Positions 25,269-34,932 of a stretch of DNA of 64,000 nucleotides are shown here, piece after piece; the stretch's first letter is position 1; each line of letters begins with the position of its first letter. The stretch spans positions 1-64,000 of the forward strand of contig JAFXCD010000045.1 in the NCBI GenBank assembly GCA_017521605.1, given 5' to 3'. The DNA is from Lachnospiraceae bacterium. Lineage in GTDB: Bacteria; Bacillota; Clostridia; Lachnospirales; Lachnospiraceae. The notes under the pieces were generated by a model. The model made no database searches. It was given only the letters and a program-made list of their open reading frames with translations, and was not told the origin of the DNA. Both the position numbers and the translations under genes were made by a program.

Positions 25269-26966
25269 ATGGATTTTGGCAGAAGGAAATTACGTCTTGG
25301 AGATGTTTTAATTAATAGTAATGCAATTAACCAACAACAGTTGGAGGAAGCATTGGAAGCCCAGAAGGGTACAGGTAAGAAGCTGGGCGAGGTTTTAGTT
25401 GAAAAGGGCTATGTAAATGAAGAGGATATTGCAAAGGCCCTTAGTGGACAGTTGGGATTGCAGACCATTAATTTGATGGATATTACCATTGAAAATGATA
25501 TTTTAAGTCTGGTTCCTGTAAGTGTTTTGAAGAAAAACAAGGTATTTCCTTTTGAATATGCAGAGAATAATATGAATGTTCTACGTGTGGCCATGGTGGA
25601 TCCCATGGATATGTATGCACAGGATGATATTTCTATTATTACAAACTGCATGATCGAGCCTTATGTTGCTACCAGTCGTGACATTATGATGGCTCTTGAT
25701 AAATATTACGGACAGTCAGAAGTTACCAGTGCTTTGGAAGCATATGCAAAAGAAAAGAATCTGGTGGGCGATGATGAGTTAGAAGCAGCTGCGGCGGAGG
25801 ATGTTAACAGTTCCCCTATCGTAGTTATGGTTAAAGAAATGATTGATGCAGCTGTACGTCAGCGTGCATCTGATATACATATTGAAGCGTTGGAACGTAA
25901 GGTTCGTGTACGTTATCGTATTGACGGCGCTCTCTATGAGAGGGGTAAATATGAAATAGCGTTGTTGCCGGCAATTGTTGCCCGTATTAAGATTATTGGC
26001 GGTATGGATATTTCGGAAAAGAGAAAACCACAGGATGGACGTATCACGCAGATTGTAGACCGTATGGAATATGATATCCGTGTATCTGTACTTCCTACTG
26101 TATATGGCGAGAAGGTCGTAATGCGACTTACTTCCAAGACAAATCTGACGAGAGAAAAGAGTCAGTTAGGTCTGAAACCCAGAGAATTGCAGAGATTTGA
26201 TCATATCTTGGCACATCCTCATGGAATTCTGCTGGTTACCGGTCCTACCGGTTCCGGTAAATCGACCACTCTTTATACAGCGCTTAGTGAGCTGAATAAA
26301 GAAGATGTTAATATTATTACCGTAGAAGACCCTGTGGAAGCAAATATTGATGGTATCAACCAGGTACAGGTTAACAATAAAGCGGAATTGACCTTTGCGT
26401 CGGCACTGCGTTCTATTTTGCGTCAGGATCCGGATATTATCATGATCGGTGAAATTCGAGACCAGGAAACGGCAAGTATTGCGGTACAGGCTTCTATCAC
26501 AGGACACTTGGTTGTATCTACATTACATACCAACTCCTCTGCGAGTACCATTACACGTCTCGAAGATATGGGTATTGAGTCTTATTTGATTGCGGACTCT
26601 GTTATTGGTGTTATTGCACAGCGTCTGGTACGTAGATTGTGCCCGGCCTGCAAGCAACCGCGTATTGCGACGGAACAGGAAAAGGAAATCATGGGTGTTA
26701 AGGCATCTGAGGAGATTACCATGTATAAGCCTTGTGGTTGTTCTCAATGTGATCATACCGGATACAAGGGACGAATCGGTGTGTATGAGATTATGACGGT
26801 TACACCGGAGCTAAAGAAGATTATCAGTAATCGTGGTGGTGCTGAGAAGATTAAAGAACAGGCGTTGAAAGAGGGTATGAATACCTTGCATATGAGTGCA
26901 ACAGAGTATGTGCTGGAAGGTATGACCTCTTATGAGGAAATGCTGAGAGTTTCGTTTGATGATTAA
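25269..26966 (+). CDS. pilB: Type IV pilus assembly ATPase PilB/GspE
   Basis: About 565 residues. The ATG at 25269 is used; TTG codons at 25260 and 25263 lie closer to GAGG (25254-25257) and could be the true start. The N-terminal MshEN/T2SSE-N domain (RLGDVLINSNAI to about 150) is followed by the ATPase core: Walker A GPTGSGKST (about 325-333), an Asp box, Walker B IIMIGEIRDQETA and a His box (HLVVSTLHTNSS). A CPAC and CGCSQC zinc motif is present near 458-490. It drives pilin polymerisation at the inner face of the membrane. It is the first gene of a ten-gene pilus operon. Confidence 0.93.
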   Translation: MDFGRRKLRLGDVLINSNAINQQQLEEALEAQKGTGKKLGEVLVEKGYVNEEDIAKALSGQLGLQTINLMDITIENDILSLVPVSVLKKNKVFPFEYAENNMNVLRVAMVDPMDMYAQDDISIITNCMIEPYVATSRDIMMALDKYYGQSEVTSALEAYAKEKNLVGDDELEAAAAEDVNSSPIVVMVKEMIDAAVRQRASDIHIEALERKVRVRYRIDGALYERGKYEIALLPAIVARIKIIGGMDISEKRKPQDGRITQIVDRMEYDIRVSVLPTVYGEKVVMRLTSKTNLTREKSQLGLKPRELQRFDHILAHPHGILLVTGPTGSGKSTTLYTALSELNKEDVNIITVEDPVEANIDGINQVQVNNKAELTFASALRSILRQDPDIIMIGEIRDQETASIAVQASITGHLVVSTLHTNSSASTITRLEDMGIESYLIADSVIGVIAQRLVRRLCPACKQPRIATEQEKEIMGVKASEEITMYKPCGCSQCDHTGYKGRIGVYEIMTVTPELKKIISNRGGAEKIKEQALKEGMNTLHMSATEYVLEGMTSYEEMLRVSFDD

Positions 26967-27003
26967 GAGAATGAGTGGCGGAAGCTAAAGGAGATATAAC
27001 GGC

Positions 27004-28218
27004 ATGGCGAGTTTTAAATATGAAGCGATAAATACGGCCGGTAAAGTTATGAAGGGCTCAATTGAGGTGGAAACTATAGAAAAAGCCCGTGAAGAAGTGA
27101 AACGTATGGGTTATACCCCTGTGAATATTAATGAGCAGGGTGTGCTGGATAAAGACATCAATATTGGTATCAAAAAGAAACCCAGTGCGCGAGATTTATC
27201 AGTATTCTGTCGACAGTTTGTAAGTATGCTTCGTGCAGGTGTAACCATTATGGATGCCTTGAAGATGCTTTGTGAAGCTACAGAAAATAAAGCTTTGAGA
27301 AATGCGATACAGCAGATTCGTATCAGCACGGAAAAGGGTGAACCTCTTTCTGCTGCATTCGGTGAACATAAGGATGTATTCCCTGAACTTATGGAGAAGA
27401 TGGTAGCGGCAGGTGAAGCTTCCGGTAGTTTGGATGTAGCTATCGAACGTATGGCAAACCAGTACGAGCGTAACAGTAAAACCCAGGCTATGATTAAAAA
27501 GGCTATGGTATATCCTATTGTAGTAGTTATCGTAGCATTTGCGGTAGTGGTAGTTATGCTTACTGTGGTTATTCCAAACTATGTAAATATGTTTGATGAT
27601 TTGGGTACGGAACTGCCGGCGATTACGGTAGCTGTACAAAAACTCAGTAATCTTGTGATTGATTATTGGTTTATTATTTTCCCGGCTATAGCGGCGGTTA
27701 TAATACTTATTATTATGTTTAGCAAGACTACAAAGGGAAAGTATTTCTTTGGTAATTTGGCTTTAAAATTCCCTATGACCAAGGGACTTGTAACTAAGAG
27801 CGCTTCTGCACAGATGGCAAGAACCATGAGTACCCTGATGGCTGCCGGTATTCCTTTGGTGGAAGCTACCGGTATCGTATCAGAGATTATGGGAAATCCT
27901 TATTTCAGGGATGCCATGGCGGCGGCACAGGATGAGATTACTATTGGACAGCCTCTTTCCAGACCCTTGGAGGAGTGTGGATTGTTCCCGCCTATGGTAT
28001 ACTTCATGACCCGTATCGGTGAAGAAACCGGTAATAGCGAAGATATGTTGGATAAGCTGGCTGATTATTATGAAGAAGAAGTGGAGATGGCGGTTGCCAG
28101 CTTCATGGCAGCATTAGAGCCGGCAATTATCATTGTACTTGCTGCTATTGTTTGTGTGCTTCTGGGTGCTTGTATGGCTCCGATGTTGACAATGTATGAG
28201 GCATTGAACAGCTTGTAA
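27004..28218 (+). CDS. pilC: Type IV pilus platform protein PilC/GspF
   Basis: A 404-residue membrane platform protein. It has two repeated GspF domains (about 70-190 and 270-395), each ending in a hydrophobic helix pair. FCRQFVSMLRAGVTIMDALK opens the first and MARTMSTLMAAGIPLVEA the second, both typical. It links the PilB motor to growing pilin in the membrane. The RBS is AAAGGAG, 37 bases after pilB. The gene is followed by a hairpin-rich leader rather than direct coupling to the pilin gene. Confidence 0.93.
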   Translation: MASFKYEAINTAGKVMKGSIEVETIEKAREEVKRMGYTPVNINEQGVLDKDINIGIKKKPSARDLSVFCRQFVSMLRAGVTIMDALKMLCEATENKALRNAIQQIRISTEKGEPLSAAFGEHKDVFPELMEKMVAAGEASGSLDVAIERMANQYERNSKTQAMIKKAMVYPIVVVIVAFAVVVVMLTVVIPNYVNMFDDLGTELPAITVAVQKLSNLVIDYWFIIFPAIAAVIILIIMFSKTTKGKYFFGNLALKFPMTKGLVTKSASAQMARTMSTLMAAGIPLVEATGIVSEIMGNPYFRDAMAAAQDEITIGQPLSRPLEECGLFPPMVYFMTRIGEETGNSEDMLDKLADYYEEEVEMAVASFMAALEPAIIIVLAAIVCVLLGACMAPMLTMYEALNSL

Positions 28219-28230
28219 AAGAGAAGTTAG

Positions 28231-28317
28231 ACATCACATGTAGGGATGTGATGTTTGATGATAAAATGAAACGAAAGTTTCAGAGACTAAAGTCTCAAGG
28301 GGAGGATGCGAAAGCAT
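28231..28317 (+). ncRNA. Four-hairpin leader before major pilin gene
   Basis: Four hairpins follow pilC: ACATCACAT/ATGTGATGT (28231-28254), TGAAAC-GAAA-GTTTCA (28267-28282), GAGACT-AA-AGTCTC (28283-28296) and ATGC-GAAA-GCAT (28306-28317). The first may be a partial terminator or processing site. The rest could stabilise or regulate the pilin message, which is expected to be abundant. I looked for cyclic-di-GMP riboswitch core sequences and did not recognise one. Confidence 0.5.
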
Positions 28318-28362
28318 ACTCGGTAACTAAAAATACTTTTATTGAAAAGGAGAGAATGTATT

Positions 28363-28806
28363 ATGAAAAAGGAAATGAACAACAAAGGTTTCTCACTCGT
28401 TGAATTAATCATCGTAGTGGCAATTATGGCAGTATTGATTGGTGTATTGGCACCTGCTTACTTACAGTATGTAGAGAAGTCTAAGAGAACCAAGGACTGT
28501 CAGGCAGTTGGTTCTATCATGGATGCTTGTGAAATCGTAGCTGCTGATGTTGCTATCAACTGGACTGAAGCATTGACTGTATCAGTTGGATCTGCTGGTG
28601 TTACTTACAACTGTGCTGACACTGATGTTGTTACACAGATGGAAGCTATCGTAAGTGACGCTAAGATTACCGGTGCTTGGACAAGCATTAGCTTTGAAGC
28701 TAGCAAGGGAAATAATGGCATTGTTACATTTGGTACTCCTACCGGTAACATGAACTTAACTGAAATCGCTAAGATTTCTCCTGATTTGGAAGCTAGATTC
28801 AACTAA
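28363..28806 (+). CDS. pilA: Major type IV pilin (PilA-like)
   Basis: A 147-residue prepilin. The ATG at 28363 follows AAAAGGAG; an upstream TTG at 28342 is too early. The leader peptide MKKEMNNKG is cut before Phe10, giving the mature start FSLVELIIVVAIMAVLIG with Glu at position 5, needed for assembly. The rest is small, with few Cys (DCQ, DAC, NCAD) that could pair. It is probably the main pilus subunit, judged by size and by its place between pilC and pilD with its own structured leader. Confidence 0.9.
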   Translation: MKKEMNNKGFSLVELIIVVAIMAVLIGVLAPAYLQYVEKSKRTKDCQAVGSIMDACEIVAADVAINWTEALTVSVGSAGVTYNCADTDVVTQMEAIVSDAKITGAWTSISFEASKGNNGIVTFGTPTGNMNLTEIAKISPDLEARFN

Positions 28807-28824
28807 TTTTGAAAGGAACCGCAT

Positions 28825-29592
28825 ATGTCCACGGTTATATTGCTCTATATAATAGTATTTACATACGGACTGTTAATTGGTAGCTTTTTAAATGTACTGA
28901 TATACAGAATTCCGAAAAAAGAGAATATAGCAATTGTGAGATCGCACTGCATGAAATGTGGTTATCAGCTGAGGTGGTACGATTTGGTACCACTCTTCAG
29001 CTGGATTTTCCTGGGTGGACGTTGCAGACAATGTAAAGAGAAAATATCTTTTCAGTATCCTCTGATAGAGGCTGTGAATGGTGTTTTCTATGTGGTGGTA
29101 TTTTACCACTATGGTTTAAGCATAGAATCCCTACTCTATTGCTTATTATTCAGTGCACTGCTTGCTTTGAGTGTCATTGATTTCAGAACTTATGAAATCC
29201 CTGTGGGTTTCAATTATTTCATACTGATCCTGGGACTGATACGACTGGTGACGGATTTGCAGAATTGGTCAACCTACTGTATCGGTTTCCTGGTGGTCAG
29301 TGGATTTTTGTATTTATTGGTGATTCTGTCCGGGGGCAGAGCTATGGGTGGCGGTGATGTGAAGCTGATGGCTACCTGTGGTTTGCTGATAGGGTGGAAG
29401 TTGATTATATTGGCCTTTTTCGTAGGATGTGTTTTGGGCTCTGTTATCCATGTGATACGGATGAAGGTGAGCAAACAAGGTCATGTATTGGCTATGGGTC
29501 CTTATTTATCAATGGGGATAGCGATAGCCGTTTTGTATGGAGAACCATTTTTGAATTGGTATTTAAATATGTTTTTCACCCCTCTTTTATAA
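28825..29592 (+). CDS. pilD: Prepilin peptidase PilD/TcpJ type
   Basis: A 255-residue membrane protease. The N-terminal cytoplasmic loop has zinc cysteines CMKC (42, 45) and CRQC (67, 70). The two catalytic aspartates lie in SVIDFRTYEIP and in GGGDVKLM. About seven to eight membrane helices are predicted. It removes the leader of the pilin and minor pilins and N-methylates the new end. The RBS GAAAGGAA is 19 bases after the pilin gene. Confidence 0.92.
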   Translation: MSTVILLYIIVFTYGLLIGSFLNVLIYRIPKKENIAIVRSHCMKCGYQLRWYDLVPLFSWIFLGGRCRQCKEKISFQYPLIEAVNGVFYVVVFYHYGLSIESLLYCLLFSALLALSVIDFRTYEIPVGFNYFILILGLIRLVTDLQNWSTYCIGFLVVSGFLYLLVILSGGRAMGGGDVKLMATCGLLIGWKLIILAFFVGCVLGSVIHVIRMKVSKQGHVLAMGPYLSMGIAIAVLYGEPFLNWYLNMFFTPLL

Positions 29593-29666
29593 GAAGTTGG
29601 GGTTGATGTGATGGATTTGAAAATAACCGGGTTTTGCCCGGTAGAGATATGTGAGGATGAAAGTAA

Positions 29667-31424
29667 ATGGCAAAGGTTATAAGTATTGAGATTAGTAATT
29701 CCTTAATCAGAATGGTGGAAATGGACCGTCAGGTTGGTGATAAGAAAAAGAAAATTACGATTTATCGTCAGTGTGCCATTCCTACCCCTCCGGGTGTTAT
29801 TAAGGATGGATATTTGCAAGGGTCTGCAGCACTTCGTGATGTTATTAGGCGAGAGTTGAATGATAAGCAGATTAAGACAAAGGATGTAATCTTTACGGTG
29901 GCATCCAGCAAGATTGTAACTCGTGAGGTAGTATTACCCCCGGTTAAGCCTAATCAGATTGATGCGTTAATCAGATCTAACTTGAGTGAATATTTCCCTA
30001 TTGATTTATCCTCTTATGATATTGCACATATTGTTTTGGAACAGTTTGCAGACGGACCGGATAAGGGTAAGTATCGTACTATGATTATGGCTGCTGATAA
30101 GAGTTTGGTTTCCAGCTATGATGAGTTGGCTACCATGTGTGGCTTAAAGTTGATTTCCCTGGATTATGCAGGAAACAGTATTTTCCAGTCGATCAGAAGA
30201 GAAGAAACAGCAAGCCGAGTAATGGTTCTGAAAATAGAAGAAGGACAGACTACAGTATCCGTTATTAAGAATAAGAACTTAATGCTTCAGAGAAGTATCA
30301 ATTACGGTATTAATGAAGCAGTCTCTGAAGTGATGAACCAGAAGGTTTTCAATGCGAGCAGTGAAGATGAAGCTTGGGATTTGATGCAGAAAAAGGCGTG
30401 CATAAAGTTTAATGTGTCTGAAATTGCACAAAAGAACAGCTATAATCCCAATCTTGCTGTAGATACAGAACTTCGCGATGTGGATGAAAGCCCTGAAGTG
30501 CGTGATGCGAAGATTGCAGTAACCAAGAGCCTGGATACCTTTATTGGTTCCGTCCGTCGTGTAATCGAGTTTTATGCATCCCGTAATGCAGGTGATGAAG
30601 TTGATCGTATCCTGATTACCGGTACTGCAGGTGCCATGAAGGGTATTGCGAAACTGATTGCCAATGAGCTGGGAATTAAAACAAATGTAGTAAATCGTTT
30701 GGAAGGTGTTGGTTACCATGTAACCAGTGAGGATGCCGGTATCTATAACTTTGTATCTTGTATCGGTGCAACCTTCCATCCTGTAGGTTTTATCACCAAA
30801 GAAAAGAAGTCTAAACAGAAGAGAGAATTGGATTATACACCATTTATTGTGCTTGTGCTTGTACTGTTTTGTATAGCAGCAGCGTTGTTGCTGGTAGATG
30901 CACATAAGAAGGTGACCGCAGTAGATGATGAAGAACAAAGATTGTTAAAGCTGGAGCAGGATTATAAAAAAGCTGAACAGACTTATATTGCTCATACCAA
31001 TTTAGTTTCTTTATTGAATCAGGTAAAAGAAGGCGCTGCTTTAAGAACTCGCAATAATGATAATATTTTACAATTAATCCAGGATTTAGAAACCGTCCTT
31101 CCTGAGGATGTTGAGATTTCACAATTTAAATCAGATGATAATAGTGTAATTATGGTAATGAAGGTGGCTAATAAGGAAGTTGCTGCTGCTGTGCTTGATA
31201 AACTGCGTGATTTGGATTGCATCAAAGAGGTAACAACACCTTCCCTTACAGAAGCTCCTATTGAAGAGGATGAAGAAGAAGAGAGTAACAATAGAAACAA
31301 CAATAGGGATAACGAGGATGAAGAGGTTTATGAAGGTAGCCAAGGTGGTAAGATTGAATTTACTGTAACTGCAACCTATTATCCTCCGGGAACACGTGCA
31401 AATTCATCTGAGGTACAGAATTAA
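29667..31424 (+). CDS. pilM: PilM-PilN fusion, pilus assembly platform
   Basis: A 585-residue protein joining two normally separate subunits. Residues 1-370 are an actin-like PilM domain (ISIEISNSLIRMVEMDR at the start, LITGTAGAMKGIAKLI for the adenosine site). Residues about 390-410 are a single membrane helix (FIVLVLVLFCIAAALLLV), and 410-545 are PilN-like: coiled coil, then a small alpha/beta domain. An acidic Asn-rich linker and short tail close it. In other bacteria PilM binds the cytoplasmic tail of PilN, so the fusion is functionally sensible. The RBS is GTGAGGA. Confidence 0.85.
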   Translation: MAKVISIEISNSLIRMVEMDRQVGDKKKKITIYRQCAIPTPPGVIKDGYLQGSAALRDVIRRELNDKQIKTKDVIFTVASSKIVTREVVLPPVKPNQIDALIRSNLSEYFPIDLSSYDIAHIVLEQFADGPDKGKYRTMIMAADKSLVSSYDELATMCGLKLISLDYAGNSIFQSIRREETASRVMVLKIEEGQTTVSVIKNKNLMLQRSINYGINEAVSEVMNQKVFNASSEDEAWDLMQKKACIKFNVSEIAQKNSYNPNLAVDTELRDVDESPEVRDAKIAVTKSLDTFIGSVRRVIEFYASRNAGDEVDRILITGTAGAMKGIAKLIANELGIKTNVVNRLEGVGYHVTSEDAGIYNFVSCIGATFHPVGFITKEKKSKQKRELDYTPFIVLVLVLFCIAAALLLVDAHKKVTAVDDEEQRLLKLEQDYKKAEQTYIAHTNLVSLLNQVKEGAALRTRNNDNILQLIQDLETVLPEDVEISQFKSDDNSVIMVMKVANKEVAAAVLDKLRDLDCIKEVTTPSLTEAPIEEDEEEESNNRNNNRDNEDEEVYEGSQGGKIEFTVTATYYPPGTRANSSEVQN

Positions 31425-31444
31425 AGGAAGGATATTGACTGAAT

Positions 31445-32131
31445 ATGAAAAAGATTACCAGTAAACAAATTTTTACATCTGTATTATTGATTGGTATTGT
31501 TGCTTTAGTGGCATTATATTTCCTGAAATATAAAAAGGATATGGAATATGTGGATTTAAAGAAGGCAAGTAATGCAACTTTAGATATGAGAGTGAAGGCT
31601 TTGGAACAATACCATATTGATGAGCCTACCTATTTGGCAGAAATGGGACCGATTAAGGCAGAAATTGATGAATATTTAGAGCCTTATGCATCAAATGTAA
31701 CAGATTTGGATTTGATTATGCAGGCAGTTGCGGTACAGCAGGTGTCACCTATTGAGTATACTGCTATTGATTTAGGAAGTAAGAATGTAATGAAAGCTAT
31801 TGGTTCAGATGTGGTGCAGAATGCTGCAATCGAAAAATATCAGGAACAGATTACATTTGTAGAGCAGACATGTTCTTTGCCTAATAAGATTACTTATGAT
31901 GGTTTAAAAACTGCTGTACAGTCATTGTTTGATAGTGATTATTTGATTGGAATCAGATCCATCACCTATACAAAAGCAGGTGATCAGGGTGAATTGCAGG
32001 GTAAAATTGATTTATCTTACTACTATGTGACCGGTACGGGCAAGGAATATGTAAAGCCTGTATTGCCCGAGTATATAAGTGGTACAGAGAATATCTTTGG
32101 TGTAGCTAAGGATGAGGAAGAGGAAGAATAA
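31445..32131 (+). CDS. PilO-like pilus assembly protein
   Basis: A 228-residue bitopic membrane protein. A short cytoplasmic start, one helix (SVLLIGIVALVALYFL, residues 12-27), a coiled-coil stretch (about 35-75), then a small alpha/beta domain. Sequence similarity to PilO cannot be seen directly; size, topology and position after the pilM-pilN gene make PilO the best call. It would form the PilMNO-type alignment complex. The start follows AGGAAGGAT. Confidence 0.7.
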   Translation: MKKITSKQIFTSVLLIGIVALVALYFLKYKKDMEYVDLKKASNATLDMRVKALEQYHIDEPTYLAEMGPIKAEIDEYLEPYASNVTDLDLIMQAVAVQQVSPIEYTAIDLGSKNVMKAIGSDVVQNAAIEKYQEQITFVEQTCSLPNKITYDGLKTAVQSLFDSDYLIGIRSITYTKAGDQGELQGKIDLSYYYVTGTGKEYVKPVLPEYISGTENIFGVAKDEEEEE

Positions 32132-32154
32132 ATTTGGATTAAAGGAGTCTAAGC

Positions 32155-33573
32155 ATGAAAAGACTGAGGAAAGTAAAAAGAAAACTGAATAACAGTGGTC
32201 TGACTCTAATTGAAGTTTTGATTGCTATGACTTTATTAACCGTAGCAATTGTTCCCATGATGAGAGGTTTTATACAGGTTGGACGCTATGGTGAAAAAGG
32301 AAGAAATCTGCAACAAGCTACTTCCATAGCACAAACAGCGATGGAAAATTGTAAGGCATATAATGTTACAGACATTGCAGGAAAAATGGGAGACAGTACT
32401 TTTTTGAATCCCAGTGCGTCTTATATGGCAGGTGCACAGTATAAAAGTGATCAGGATAACCTCTATTTTATAGACAATATGACCGTAGATGGTCGTAAAA
32501 TGGCCATGTCGGTAAGATTGAATCCTATATCTGCAACAAACCAAGAGATTACCAAATATGAAAACTGTAATGAAAGACTGGATGGTATCTTTGTGGCAAC
32601 AGAAGCTAAGGATACATTTGATAGTGCGGAATATACTTTCTGGGAGCTTGAACAGCTTTGTATAAACAGTTTTTTTGAATATATTGCTGAAAATGCACCG
32701 TCTAATGGAAGTATAGAAGCTCAAGTATTGGCTCAAAAGGGTGTTACAGTTGATGTGACAGCAGAAGAAGTTGAGGAAAGTCTATTTAAAGATAATAGTA
32801 GTCCAAATAAAGGAAAACTAAAACTTTTACGCGATATCTTAATAACGGCTGAAACAGATGCAGCAGGGTACGATACCGCGAAAGTGGAGTATACATATAC
32901 AGCAGTTGGAACAGGCGATTATGTCTATACAATGCCTGATGGGTCAACAGTAAATGTTCCTATGACGAGTACATATACGGCTCCTACAATAGAGGCAACC
33001 ATTTACACCAATAACAGTTCCAAAATGGATGGTGGTAAATTAGAAAGAATTTATTTCTATTATTATCCTGCATATAATAATTATGTAGAATTACCTTTTG
33101 AGGAAGATAATATATATATTGATACCAGTGCTTTCAAAAAGGATAATGGTGACGGAAAAGATTTGGATGTGTATCTGATTAAGCAGAAGTTACCTTCTAC
33201 AACTGATATGATAATTGAGTTGGCAGAGAGTGACCCCGGATATAAGAATACTGTAGAGGTTATGACCCGTGTAAACGGAAGTCAAATGGGTAAGGTTAAT
33301 TTGTATCATAATTTCAATACAAATATTGGAACTAATGTGACTGATTTAAACACATGGTCAGATTTGGCAATAAAAGAATATACGGAAGTAAGTGGTGCAG
33401 GTACCTGTGTTGATAAGAAGGGATTAGTAGAAACAGAAACTAAGGAATTAATGTATACTATAGAGGTGAAGATGTATACCAATCCTTCAGTGGAGAAGGA
33501 CGCGGTTACTAATAAGTATACCATAACAGGTGATGAAATTTTAACACTTGAAGGAACGAAAATAAACTGGTAA
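32155..33573 (+). CDS. Minor pilin (PilV/GspI-like)
   Basis: A 472-residue minor pilin. The leader ends at SG before LTLIEVLIAMTLLTVAIVPM, a type IV prepilin motif with Glu at +5. The body is far longer than classic PilV (about 150-200) and contains a Tyr/Thr-rich middle region. It is probably part of the pilus tip complex. The RBS is AAAGGAG. Three more prepilin-like genes follow in the same order as minor pilin clusters elsewhere. Confidence 0.8.
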   Translation: MKRLRKVKRKLNNSGLTLIEVLIAMTLLTVAIVPMMRGFIQVGRYGEKGRNLQQATSIAQTAMENCKAYNVTDIAGKMGDSTFLNPSASYMAGAQYKSDQDNLYFIDNMTVDGRKMAMSVRLNPISATNQEITKYENCNERLDGIFVATEAKDTFDSAEYTFWELEQLCINSFFEYIAENAPSNGSIEAQVLAQKGVTVDVTAEEVEESLFKDNSSPNKGKLKLLRDILITAETDAAGYDTAKVEYTYTAVGTGDYVYTMPDGSTVNVPMTSTYTAPTIEATIYTNNSSKMDGGKLERIYFYYYPAYNNYVELPFEEDNIYIDTSAFKKDNGDGKDLDVYLIKQKLPSTTDMIIELAESDPGYKNTVEVMTRVNGSQMGKVNLYHNFNTNIGTNVTDLNTWSDLAIKEYTEVSGAGTCVDKKGLVETETKELMYTIEVKMYTNPSVEKDAVTNKYTITGDEILTLEGTKINW

Positions 33574-33601
33574 AATATGTATAGGATGAGGTGAGATGGG
33601 T

Positions 33602-34399
33602 ATGAAGAAGTATACAAGTTTAAAACTGAATAACGAGGGTGCTGCATTGGTTATGGCGATTCTTGTTATTGCATTTGTAAGTATATTGACAACTGTCTTG
33701 TTATATCTTGCCAATATGAATTACCAGATGAAATCTACAGACTTTAAGACAAAAGATGTGTTTTATAATGCAGAGGTACCATTAGAAACTATACGAACCA
33801 GATTGGTTATGGATGTGGCAACGGCTTCTGCTGAAGCATATGATATTAGTGTGTTAAACTATGCAAATGTAGCGAGTGATGTACGGGCGTCTGAGTTTCA
33901 AACGAATTTTTATGAAAGTGTAATAGAGGCATGGAAAACCAGATGTAAAAATGGAAGTGTAGAATGGGATTGGGTTTATGGTTTGACAGCACTGTATAAT
34001 GAACCAGATCTTGATAAAAATATTTCGCCAATAGACGGTTCTGATATTCATGTTTTGAAGAGTACCGGATGGAGTGATAGTACAGGGTGTTCGTCTACGG
34101 GATGTACGAAGTCTTACCATATAATATTAGATGATAGTATTACGGATAGTAATCGTCTTAAAGTGCATACGGAAACAGAAGGTGTTAATACTGTTAATAA
34201 GCTACGACTGGAAGGCGTTAAGCTGGTTTTTACAAAGAATGAATTTACTTCAATCATCGAAACCAATTATAATATTATACCTCCCAGTATTGATTTAAGT
34301 ATTAACAGTTTTGTGGATGATGATCCAACAGAAGCTGTTAAAAGAAAAGATATAGATTTTGAAACCTGTGTTACATATATAGGATATAAGAAACAATAG
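33602..34399 (+). CDS. Minor pilin-associated protein (PilX/GspK-like)
   Basis: About 265 residues. The ATG at 33602 is eight bases after GAGGTG; an ATG at 33596 is also possible. NNEGAALVMAILVIAFVSIL resembles PilX/GspK-type prepilins, where the canonical Glu at +5 is absent (here A-L-V at that place). Lacking Glu5 is typical for the subunit at the very tip of pseudopili. A Cys pair (GCSSTGC, about residue 161-167) may form a disulfide. A tip role is inferred. Confidence 0.65.
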   Translation: MKKYTSLKLNNEGAALVMAILVIAFVSILTTVLLYLANMNYQMKSTDFKTKDVFYNAEVPLETIRTRLVMDVATASAEAYDISVLNYANVASDVRASEFQTNFYESVIEAWKTRCKNGSVEWDWVYGLTALYNEPDLDKNISPIDGSDIHVLKSTGWSDSTGCSSTGCTKSYHIILDDSITDSNRLKVHTETEGVNTVNKLRLEGVKLVFTKNEFTSIIETNYNIIPPSIDLSINSFVDDDPTEAVKRKDIDFETCVTYIGYKKQ

Positions 34400-34417
34400 G
34401 ATATGGTAGGTGCGAAT

Positions 34418-34912
34418 ATGAAGAAGAAGAGATTGGATAATGCGGGATATTCCCTGTTGGAAGTAATCATAGTTGCGGCTATCATAGCACTGGTTACAGG
34501 TTTGGTAATTATGAGTTTTGGTGCATTGAATACAAGAAAATTAGATGAATGTGCTAAAAAGCTTAAGATGGGATTGGAGACAAATCGTGTGACCAATATG
34601 GGTAAGCTGAGTGCAAGTGTATCCGTATATGTTGATGGTCAAGGCTATTTGGTATTGGAAGAAGATATTAATGGTGAAATAAATACCAAAAGAGTGGGTG
34701 ACTCAGGTTTGACTTATAAGTATAGTTTTAATGGGGTAGAGAATTCTGTTCCTCAAGTGTCTAATAAAATTACAATAAGATTTGATCGTAATTCCGGAGC
34801 TTTGAAGCCACAAGAAACAAATAAGTTTATAGACTATTTTTTAATAGAATTAGATGGTATAGATATGAAGGTTAGTATCGATAAACTAACAGGAAAGGTA
34901 TCTGTAGATTAA
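34418..34912 (+). CDS. Minor pilin (GspH/FimT-like)
   Basis: A 164-residue prepilin. The leader ends at NAG before YSLLEVIIVAAIIALVTGL, with Glu at +5. Tyr at +1 is a normal variant. The C-terminal strand-rich part fits GspH/FimT. I used the ATG at 34418, after TAGGTG; a start at 34403 is possible. Its end touches the upstream in-frame extension of the next gene. Confidence 0.75.
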   Translation: MKKKRLDNAGYSLLEVIIVAAIIALVTGLVIMSFGALNTRKLDECAKKLKMGLETNRVTNMGKLSASVSVYVDGQGYLVLEEDINGEINTKRVGDSGLTYKYSFNGVENSVPQVSNKITIRFDRNSGALKPQETNKFIDYFLIELDGIDMKVSIDKLTGKVSVD

Positions 34913-34932
34913 TGTTCCTAAAGGAGGTCAAC

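Noticed and set aside
28267..28340. Cyclic-di-GMP riboswitch before the pilin gene
   Set aside because: I could not find the conserved core of either known class; the hairpins are short and separate.
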